A DNA stretch of 12,012 nt from an uncultured Oscillospiraceae bacterium (lineage in GTDB: Bacteria > Bacillota > Clostridia > Oscillospirales > Oscillospiraceae). Shown in pieces: positions 5,725 through 10,750 of the stretch; positions within the stretch are counted from its first letter, which is position 1; each line of letters opens with the position of its first letter. The notes under the pieces are model-generated. The model did no database searches. It had not been told where the DNA came from and saw only the letters and a program-made list of their open reading frames with translations. The position numbers and the translations under genes are program-made. The stretch lies in assembly GCA_944385065.1 (NCBI GenBank), contig CALWVX010000034.1, positions 1-12,012 of the forward strand. Direction: 5' to 3'.

Positions 5725-5743
5725 GAGCGTACCCGGCCCGGCT
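5708..5743 (-). terminator. Terminator hairpin after spoIIID, overlapping the thyA promoter
   Basis: AGCCGGGCCGGGTAC (5708-5722) and GTACCCGGCCCGGCT (5729-5743) form a 15-bp perfect stem with a 6-nt loop, starting four bases past the spoIIID stop. On the minus strand it is followed by TTTGTGG, a short U-run. Transcription termination for spoIIID is the simplest role. Confidence 0.6.
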
Positions 5744-5747
5744 CGGC

Positions 5748-5996
5748 TTAAATTCCTTTGTACTTGCGCCGGGTGGCCAGGCCGCCCCGGATATGGCGCT
5801 GGGCCTTGTTCTCCTCCAGCACCCGTTTCACCTGTAAATAGAGCGCCCGATTGAAGGTGGGCAGGCGCTCGGCCAGATCCTTGTGCACCGTGCTCTTGCT
5901 GACGCCGAACTTCCCCGCGGCGGCCCGGACCGTGGCCCGGTTCTCCAGGATGTAAAGCGCCAGGCGCTCTGCCCGCTCCTCCATGTTTCCTTTCAA
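5748..5996 (-). CDS. spoIIID: Stage III sporulation transcriptional regulator SpoIIID
   Basis: A small DNA-binding regulator (82 residues with the start used here) active in the mother cell, where in Bacillus it modulates the sigma-E regulon and helps activate sigK. The helix-turn-helix is unmistakable: ATVRAAAGKFGVSKSTVHKD (21-40), followed by LAERLP. The C-terminal basic stretch RHIRGGLATRRKYK (67-80) matches the family's RHLRGGEATKLKYK. Start choice: TTG at 5996 gives MKGNMEER, which lines up with the MKDYIEER-like N-terminus typical of the family, and has GGGGAG 8 nt upstream. An ATG at 5984 (78 residues, AAAGGA upstream) and a GTG at 6005 are alternatives. It is divergent from the DUF2974-like gene. 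A sporulation-type promoter motif lies at 6026-6054. Confidence 0.93.
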   Translation of the reverse strand: MKGNMEERAERLALYILENRATVRAAAGKFGVSKSTVHKDLAERLPTFNRALYLQVKRVLEENKAQRHIRGGLATRRKYKGI

Positions 5997-6025
5997 GCCC
6001 AACACTCCCCGCCTCTTACTGCTCC

Positions 6026-6054
6026 ATCCTATGCGCCGGGCGGGCTGGATATGT
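6026..6054 (-). promoter_or_regulatory. Possible sigma-E-type promoter of spoIIID
   Basis: On the minus strand, ACATATC (6048-6054) is followed by 14 nt and CATAGGAT (6026-6033), about 30 nt before the TTG start. Bacillus sigma-E promoters have a kMATATT -35, a 14-nt spacer and a CATACANT -10, so the spacing fits and the -10 matches in part. spoIIID is sigma-E-dependent in studied species, which supports the reading. The core GCGCATAGGATGGAGCA is nearly repeated before the ATPase gene at 9422-10513. Confidence 0.5.
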
Positions 6055-6106
6055 GTACCAGACCGCGGGGGAGGGCGTAGAATGGACAGAAGAGGAGGGG
6101 CGGCCG

Positions 6107-7186
6107 GTGGGCGATCTGTTTGACTATCTGGAGCGGCGGGGCGGTCTGACCCTGGAGCAGTCCCCTCTGGGGCCGGTGGACGCCCTGATCCTGTCCGCCC
6201 TGGCCTATGTGCCTGTGGAGGGGCTGGTCCCGGCGGATTTCGGCCGCACCCTCCCCCTGGGCCGGGCGGCGGAGCGCTGTCTGGCCCTTCCGGCAGGGGA
6301 GCGGGGCCGCCGACGGCCGGAGGAGACCCGGCTGCTGGCCGTTCTGGCCCGCTCCCCCCGGTTTTCCTCCATGGGGCTGACCGGCTGCCGGACCCGGAGG
6401 GACCCGGAGCGGCAGCTGCAGTTCTCCGCCGCCGCCGTGCTGCCCGGGGACGGCTCCCTCTTTCTGGCCTTCCGGGGGACCGACTCCACCCTGGTGGGCT
6501 GGAAGGAGGACCTGAACATGAGCTTTCTGGACGCGGTCCCCGCCCAGCTGGAGGCGGCCGGCTACGCCCGGGAGGCCGCCCGGGCCTTCCCCGGCCCCCT
6601 GCTCCTGGGCGGCCACTCCAAAGGGGGCAATCTGGCCATCTTCGCCGGGGCCTCCTGCCCCGCCCCGGTCCGGGACCGCATCCGGGCCATCTACAACTTC
6701 GACGGCCCCGGCTTCGGCCCCTGCCTGCTCTCCCGCCCCGGCTATCCGGAGCTGCTCTCCCGCACCCACACCTTCGTCCCCCAGTTCTCCCTGGTGGGGA
6801 TGCTGCTGGACCGGGAGGGCCCCTGCGCCGTGGTGGCCAGCGGCCGGAGCGGCCTGCTCCAGCACGACCTCTACTCCTGGCAGATCCAGGGGGACGGCTT
6901 TGTCCTCCTGCCGGAGACCGCCCCCCTCAGCCGCTGCGCCGCCCAGGCGGTTCGGGCGTGGCTGGGCGAGCTGAGTCCCCGGGACCGGGAGCGGATGGCC
7001 GACACCCTCTACGCCCTGCTCTCCTCCGGCTCCGCCGATCTGGTGGAGGAGGCCCTCAGCCCCCGGCACCTGCCCGATCTCCTGCGGGCGGCGGGCCGGC
7101 TGCCGGAGGGGGATCTGGAACATCTGGCGGCCTCGCTGGCCGGTCTGGTCCGGGCGGCCGCCCGGACCCCCTCCTGCGGGATATGA
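6107..7186 (+). CDS. DUF2974 (Mbeg1-like) alpha/beta hydrolase, lipase-like
   Basis: A predicted cytoplasmic alpha/beta hydrolase of 359 residues; the substrate is unknown. It begins GDLFDYLERRGGLTLEQSPL and then VDALILSALAYV, the characteristic opening of the clostridial DUF2974 family. FRGTDS (122-127) is the oxyanion/lipase-class-3-like strand. GHSKGG (169-174) is the nucleophile elbow with Ser171. NFDGPGF (about 197-203) follows, as expected for this family. The last roughly 100 residues are helical and variable. Start: GTG at 6107 is preferred because AGAGGAGGGG ends 6 nt upstream and the N-terminus then matches the family; an in-frame GTG at 6053 has no ribosome-binding site and overlaps the spoIIID promoter. 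No signal peptide is seen. It is a single-gene unit, divergent from spoIIID and followed by a GC-rich hairpin. Confidence 0.85.
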   Translation: MGDLFDYLERRGGLTLEQSPLGPVDALILSALAYVPVEGLVPADFGRTLPLGRAAERCLALPAGERGRRRPEETRLLAVLARSPRFSSMGLTGCRTRRDPERQLQFSAAAVLPGDGSLFLAFRGTDSTLVGWKEDLNMSFLDAVPAQLEAAGYAREAARAFPGPLLLGGHSKGGNLAIFAGASCPAPVRDRIRAIYNFDGPGFGPCLLSRPGYPELLSRTHTFVPQFSLVGMLLDREGPCAVVASGRSGLLQHDLYSWQIQGDGFVLLPETAPLSRCAAQAVRAWLGELSPRDRERMADTLYALLSSGSADLVEEALSPRHLPDLLRAAGRLPEGDLEHLAASLAGLVRAAARTPSCGI

Positions 7187-7189
7187 CAG

Positions 7190-7221
7190 GCGGGCGGCGG
7201 CCTTTTCAGGCCGCCGCCCGC
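7190..7221 (+). terminator. GC-rich terminator hairpin after the DUF2974-like gene
   Basis: GCGGGCGGCGGCCT (7190-7203) and AGGCCGCCGCCCGC (7208-7221) make a 14-bp perfect stem with a TTTC loop, three bases after the TGA. No U-run follows immediately (TGCGAGTTTCG), so efficiency is uncertain. Confidence 0.6.
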
Positions 7222-7231
7222 TGCGAGTTTC

Positions 7232-7254
7232 GAAAAAGTGACAGCCGCTTTTTC
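7232..7254 (-). terminator. AT-rich hairpin after the DUF2156 gene
   Basis: GAAAAAG (7232-7238) and CTTTTTC (7248-7254) form a 7-bp stem around a 9-nt loop, 7 nt past the stop of the minus-strand gene. The U-rich descending arm followed by GAAAC is weakly terminator-like. Together with the hairpin at 7190-7221 it separates two convergent genes. Confidence 0.4.
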
Positions 7255-7261
7255 AAAGGCT

Positions 7262-8164
7262 TCAGCAGTACGCGCAGGGCTGCTCCACCGTGACGGTGTA
7301 TTTCTCCAGCAGGGCCACCGGCTGATAGCGCAGCTTGCTGGTGCGCAGGCCGGGGTCTCCGGCGTCGTCCTCCCGGTTGATGAAGTGGACCCCCTCATGG
7401 GCGAAGCGCTGGGCAAACTGGGACACCAGCATTTGATAGCAGCCCTCATAGTCCCGGTCCGCCTTCTCAATGTGGGTAAACAGGGTGTCCCCCACGATCT
7501 CCCCCAGGGAGAAGCCCACCACCTGTCCGTCCACCAGCAGCATGCCCCCCAGAAAATCATAGAGGTCATAGTGCTCCAGCACCTCATGGGTCTTGGCGAT
7601 GTCCTCGTGGAAGGAGGCCGCCCCCTTGTCCCACTGGCTGGCGTACCGGTCCAGGAAGGCCGCCACCTGGGGGATGTCGTCCGGCTGGATGGGGCGGAAG
7701 AGCCAGTTCCCGTAGGTCTTCAAAAACTTGTTCACATGGTTGCGCTGGCCGCTGAGCTTCTTCCCCTTGAAGTACTTCAGGTCCTCCGCCCGATAGAGGT
7801 AGTCGAAGCTGTCCCGCACCGCCACGGCGGCGCTGTTGGGGAAGAACTCCTGCAGCCGGTCCAGCTCGTCCCTGGGGACAGGGACGAAGGAGATCGGCAT
7901 CTGCTTCTCGCAGCAGTAGGCGGCGATCTGGGTGAAGTGCTCGGTGCGGCCGCCCCCCAGGGGGAGGGGGAAGGTCTCCCCCAGGCCGGGATAGTTCACC
8001 TTGAAATAGAGCGAGCCGTCGTACACCGCCCACTCGGTCTTGTACATGTCCCGCCAGATAAAGACGGTGCCGGGGGTGGTGTCGCAGATGCGGCCGCTGT
8101 TATAGCCGAAGAACCGCCGCAGCCGGGGCAGGTCCTCCAATACCAGGGGATGGAATTCCAGCAT
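7262..8164 (-). CDS. DUF2156 protein, GNAT-fold (phosphatidylglycerol lysyltransferase C-terminal-like)
   Basis: A 300-residue soluble protein that appears to match the DUF2156/LPG_synthase_C family, built of two GNAT-like halves. In MprF-type proteins this domain transfers an aminoacyl group from tRNA to a lipid. Stand-alone copies like this have no membrane part and no proven substrate. Visible signatures are YNSGRICDTTPGTVFIWRD (21-39), DYLYRAEDLKYFKGKKLSGQ (121-140) followed by RNHVNKF, and a second half with FLGGMLLVDGQVVGFSLGE and a terminal acetyltransferase-like INRED-DAG-G-RTSK region. AAGGA lies 8 nt before the ATG. It is 69 nt downstream of the metallophosphoesterase, with a 13-bp hairpin between, so it may be co-transcribed or have its own TATAAT-like -10 (8238-8243). 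It ends QPCAYC, an ordinary terminus. Confidence 0.85.
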   Translation of the reverse strand: MLEFHPLVLEDLPRLRRFFGYNSGRICDTTPGTVFIWRDMYKTEWAVYDGSLYFKVNYPGLGETFPLPLGGGRTEHFTQIAAYCCEKQMPISFVPVPRDELDRLQEFFPNSAAVAVRDSFDYLYRAEDLKYFKGKKLSGQRNHVNKFLKTYGNWLFRPIQPDDIPQVAAFLDRYASQWDKGAASFHEDIAKTHEVLEHYDLYDFLGGMLLVDGQVVGFSLGEIVGDTLFTHIEKADRDYEGCYQMLVSQFAQRFAHEGVHFINREDDAGDPGLRTSKLRYQPVALLEKYTVTVEQPCAYC

Positions 8165-8192
8165 ACTTTCAATCCTTGTCTCCGGGCCGTGG

Positions 8193-8222
8193 GAGCGCCG
8201 CCGGATTCCTCCGGCGGCGCTC
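8193..8222. other. Perfect hairpin in the leader of the DUF2156 gene
   Basis: GAGCGCCGCCGGA (8193-8205) and TCCGGCGGCGCTC (8210-8222) form a 13-bp stem with the loop TTCC. On the minus strand the apex reads GGAGGAATCC, so a Shine-Dalgarno-like GGAGGA is buried in it. On the plus strand a run of five T follows after GGTCCG, which would fit a terminator, but no plus-strand gene ends here. A TATAAT on the minus strand (8238-8243) lies just upstream, without a good -35. Confidence 0.45.
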
Positions 8223-8233
8223 GGTCCGTTTTT

Positions 8234-9328
8234 CTATATTATACCTGATAAACGGCCGTAATACCAGCCTGTGACCCCATCTTTTTTGCACAAAGAACCG
8301 CGCCCGGTCCGGGCCACCACCGTCAAACGGTCTCCCGGCTCGACGGGCAGGGCATAGTCGGTGGAGTCCTCGCACCACACCCCGTCGGGCCCCCGGCGGA
8401 GATAGCGGTTCAGAATGGGCAGCACCCGGCCCGTCTCCAGGTGGCGGCACAGGGAGGTCTCCTCTCCCCGCTCCAGCACCTCCAGGGTGGAGCGGCCCCA
8501 GCGGATGTTCACCGGGTCCGTGCCGGCCGGCTGGCTGTCCAGGGCGGTCGCCGTGGGCAGGCCGTCCCAGGCGGTCCAGGAGAAGTCCTCCGACCCCTCG
8601 CCGGGGAGGATCAGGGCGTTGAGCTGCCCGTCCGCCTTGAGCACGCAGCCCCCGTCGATGGAGACGATCTTCCGGTCCCGGAGGATGATGGGGGCGGCGG
8701 AGGGGATGTCCGGGCGGTACAGGGTCACCGGCCAGTGGCCCACAATCACCCACTTGTCAAAGCGGTGCCCCTGGCCCAGAAAGTCGTCGTTCTTCATGCA
8801 CCGCCACTTCTCCAGCCCCTCCATGTTCTCCAGCGAGGGGACCCCCCCGTGGACGAAGACCAGGTGCTCGGTCTCCAGAATGGTGGGCAGGGATTTCAGC
8901 CAGGTCCACACCTCCGGATAGGCCGCCCGCAGGTCGGCCCGCAACCGGGGCAGGTCCTCCACCTGCTCAAATCCCCCCTCCCGGGCCATCTGCCGGATGG
9001 CAGACTCCGGGTGCTGGGGCAGGTAGGAGGAGAAAAAGCGCCCGTCCAGCCGGTCCGTCTCGAAGAAGTTGAGCACCAGCCCGTCGCAGTTGCCGCAGAC
9101 GGGGTACACCGTATGGGTGCGGCACAGGTCCATGATCCGCCGCAGCAGGGCCAGACTGTCCCGCCCCTTTTCCAGCATGTCCCCCACCAGCACCAGAATG
9201 TCCCGGGGGGTCAGGGCGATCTTGTCCATCAGGGCGTCAAAAAAGGGGAGGTTGCCGTGGATGTCGCTGACCGCGACAATGCGCCGGTCGGGGGGGAACT
9301 GGGGGCGGATGACAACGGCGCGGTCCAT
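8234..9328 (-). CDS. PPP-like metallophosphoesterase with C-terminal SH3-like extension
   Basis: A 364-residue cytoplasmic calcineurin-like phosphoesterase; the substrate is unknown. Metal-binding motifs in order are SDIHGN (21-26), GDMLEKG (49-55), GNCDG (79-83), VHGG (159-162) and GHWPV (197-201). GDMLEKG and GNCD resemble the GDxxDRG and GNHE motifs of PPP-type protein phosphatases and Ap4A hydrolases, so either activity is possible. The C-terminal 60-70 residues contain DYALPVEPGDRLTVVARTG and GWYYGRL, a likely small SH3b-like beta-barrel, which is unusual beside a phosphatase domain. The ATG at 9328 is preceded by AGGAGG at 7 nt; an in-frame start at 9391 would overlap the promoter. It leads the unit that ends with the DUF2156 gene. 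Confidence 0.88.
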   Translation of the reverse strand: MDRAVVIRPQFPPDRRIVAVSDIHGNLPFFDALMDKIALTPRDILVLVGDMLEKGRDSLALLRRIMDLCRTHTVYPVCGNCDGLVLNFFETDRLDGRFFSSYLPQHPESAIRQMAREGGFEQVEDLPRLRADLRAAYPEVWTWLKSLPTILETEHLVFVHGGVPSLENMEGLEKWRCMKNDDFLGQGHRFDKWVIVGHWPVTLYRPDIPSAAPIILRDRKIVSIDGGCVLKADGQLNALILPGEGSEDFSWTAWDGLPTATALDSQPAGTDPVNIRWGRSTLEVLERGEETSLCRHLETGRVLPILNRYLRRGPDGVWCEDSTDYALPVEPGDRLTVVARTGRGSLCKKDGVTGWYYGRLSGII

Positions 9329-9362
9329 GGCGGAACCTCCTCTTTTCCATGATTCTTGGGAC

Positions 9363-9391
9363 ATGATACCACAGGACGGGCGGGAATGCAA
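9363..9391 (-). promoter_or_regulatory. Sigma-A-like promoter of the metallophosphoesterase gene
   Basis: On the minus strand, TTGCAT (9386-9391) is followed by 17 nt and TATCAT (9363-9368), about 34 nt before the ATG, which leaves room for AGGAGG. The bases just before the -10 are TGTGG, as at the thyA promoter. Confidence 0.6.
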
Positions 9392-9395
9392 GGGA

Positions 9396-9415
9396 GGCGG
9401 GGCGGCCGCCCCGCC
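9396..9415 (-). terminator. GC palindrome after the P-loop ATPase gene
   Basis: This 20-nt perfect palindrome (half-site GGCGGGGCGG) would fold as an 8-bp stem with a GGCC loop, six bases past the ATPase stop. On the minus strand CTCCCTTGCATT follows, so there is no real U-run. The next promoter's -35 lies 4 nt downstream. Confidence 0.4.
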
Positions 9416-9421
9416 CCGCTC

Positions 9422-10513
9422 TCAGCGCGGCTCCAGCGTCTGCAGATCCTCCCACACCGCCCGGGCCGTCTCCTCCACCCGGTCAAAGTCCACATGGGGG
9501 TTGTACAGCCCCTCCAGCTGGTCGTGCATGGCCTTGGCCTGGGCCAGCGAGGCCACCGCCTCCTCCTCCAGGGCGGCGGACACCTTTTTGGCAAAGCGCA
9601 GCCGGGGCCGGTTCCGGCGCACCACCTCCCGGTCGGCGGCGGCGTCCAGCCGCACCCGGCGGCAGCTCTCCCCCGGGAGGGAGCCGCCCGGGGGGCAGCT
9701 CAGAAAGGCCAGCCCCAGCTGGGGGATCAGCAGGTGGGACAGCCGCTGGGGGGCCATGGGATCCGGGCAGGCCACCGCGTCGAAGCCGGCCGCCGACGCC
9801 CCGGTGAGTAGGGGCAGGAGCAGCTCGTGGGCCAGGCCGCAGCCGTCGGTCAGCTCGTACACCCGGCCGCACTGGGCCAGAGCGGTGTCGTACAGGGCCA
9901 TCCGCCCCCTGTGGGTCACCGCCTCCAGAAAGCGCTGTCTGACCTGCCCGGGCTGGACCCCCTTCCGCCGGGGGACCTCCCGGAGCAGGATGCCTCTGGC
10001 CCGGCGGGCCAGCTTCTGGGACAGCTGGTCGGTAAGCAGAGCGGAGCGCTGGTCCTCCCAGATCTCCGCCGCCGCCCCCAAGCAGCGGTAGGCCCGCTGA
10101 TAACAGCCCTTATAGCCCCTCATGCAGCCCTCCAGGGCCTCCCGCATGGGCCGCAGGGCGTGGACGTCATAGCAGTCCCCCAGATTCACATACCGCTCCA
10201 CCGCCCCGGGGCATCGGGGCTCCACCACATGGGGCGCCGTGCCGTCCACCACGGCGGCCCCCAGCCGGGGCAGCACCACGGCGTCCAGCGAGTCCGGATC
10301 GCCGGAACACAGGATGTACTCGGTCTCCAGGCCGGACTCCTCCGCCCAGCCGGCCACCCGGCGCATCAGGGTGGACTTGCCGCAGCCCGGCCCGCCCTTC
10401 AGGATGTAGACCGCCCGGGCCTGCTCCGAAGGGAGAAGCTGATCGTACAGGGAATAAAAACCGGTGGGGGAGTTGGCCCCCAGGAAATATTGGACATGGG
10501 GATAAGCAGTCAT
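9422..10513 (-). CDS. PRK06851-like P-loop ATPase with degenerate second half
   Basis: A 363-residue cytoplasmic protein that resembles a little-studied Firmicutes ATPase family (PRK06851); its role is unknown. The N-terminal half has a canonical Walker A, GPGCGKST (41-48), inside VYILKGGPGCGKSTLM. GDPDSLDAVVLPRLGAAVVD and GTAPHVVEP (91-99) follow, family hallmarks. The C-terminal half repeats the layout from VYELTDGCGLAHELL (218-232) to RLSHLLIPQLGLAFLS (257-272), but the P-loop Lys and Ser/Thr are gone, so this copy should not bind ATP normally. GGAGGG lies 6 nt before the ATG. Upstream at 10548-10555 is a CATAGGCT motif almost identical to the one before spoIIID, hinting at expression during sporulation. 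It is divergent from the hydrogenase gene; no partner gene is adjacent. Confidence 0.82.
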   Translation of the reverse strand: MTAYPHVQYFLGANSPTGFYSLYDQLLPSEQARAVYILKGGPGCGKSTLMRRVAGWAEESGLETEYILCSGDPDSLDAVVLPRLGAAVVDGTAPHVVEPRCPGAVERYVNLGDCYDVHALRPMREALEGCMRGYKGCYQRAYRCLGAAAEIWEDQRSALLTDQLSQKLARRARGILLREVPRRKGVQPGQVRQRFLEAVTHRGRMALYDTALAQCGRVYELTDGCGLAHELLLPLLTGASAAGFDAVACPDPMAPQRLSHLLIPQLGLAFLSCPPGGSLPGESCRRVRLDAAADREVVRRNRPRLRFAKKVSAALEEEAVASLAQAKAMHDQLEGLYNPHVDFDRVEETARAVWEDLQTLEPR

Positions 10514-10547
10514 AGGCGACCCTCCGTATCAACCAAATCTGTGCCCC

Positions 10548-10555
10548 AGCCTATG
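10548..10555 (-). promoter_or_regulatory. Sporulation-type -10 motif before the ATPase gene
   Basis: CATAGGCT on the minus strand lies 34 nt before the ATG, within GCGCATAGGCTGGGGCA. The matching spoIIID segment is GCGCATAGGATGGAGCA, two differences in 17. A sigma-E-like -35 is not evident at 14 nt (TGGCAGA), so the sigma factor is uncertain. Confidence 0.35.
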
Positions 10556-10636
10556 CGCTCCGGCCCCCGTCTGCCACACTGTGGACAAGGCGGAAAAAGG
10601 GAGGGGAAACAGGCGCGAAATGGTGTAAAATGCAGG

Positions 10637-10665
10637 TTGACAGGGGAGAACGGCTAAGGTAGAAT
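10637..10665 (+). promoter_or_regulatory. Near-consensus sigma-A promoter of the hydrogenase gene
   Basis: A perfect TTGACA (10637-10642) is followed by 17 nt and TAGAAT (10660-10665), one base from TATAAT. The leader to the GTG start is about 80 nt and contains a hairpin and a strong ribosome-binding site. The rest of the 237-nt divergent region (10514-10750) shows only the ATPase promoter motif and a small CCACA-C-TGTGG dyad (10574-10584). Confidence 0.75.
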
Positions 10666-10703
10666 GGGCTCAAAGGCGGAATTTCCAACAAAAAAACCCA
10701 AGC

Positions 10704-10720
10704 CGGGGCGGAGCGCCCCG
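10704..10720 (+). other. Hairpin in the hydrogenase leader
   Basis: CGGGGCG (10704-10710) and CGCCCCG (10714-10720) form a 7-bp stem with a GAG loop, 13 nt before GGAGGAGGGG. It could stabilise the mRNA or modulate translation. No Rex-type dyad (TTGTTAA...TTAACAA) is seen in the leader. Confidence 0.35.
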
Positions 10721-10750
10721 AACCGGAACAACCGGAGGAGGGGGAACGAC

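Noticed and set aside
4847..5854. Plus-strand frame opposite thyA; similar frames opposite the DUF2156, phosphoesterase and hydrogenase genes (7238-8248, 8441-9352, 10670-11926)
   Set aside because: All are codon-bias shadows: His/Val/Gly/Gln-rich, lacking start signals, and overlapping genes with conserved catalytic motifs.
6029..7123. Minus-strand frame opposite the DUF2974-like gene
   Set aside because: Low-complexity antisense frame; the plus-strand gene has a ribosome-binding site and a GHSKGG motif.
10580..10588. DnaA-box-like TTGTCCACA on the minus strand
   Set aside because: A single site with one mismatch to TTATCCACA, without an AT-rich unwinding region or neighbouring boxes; it is also part of a small dyad.
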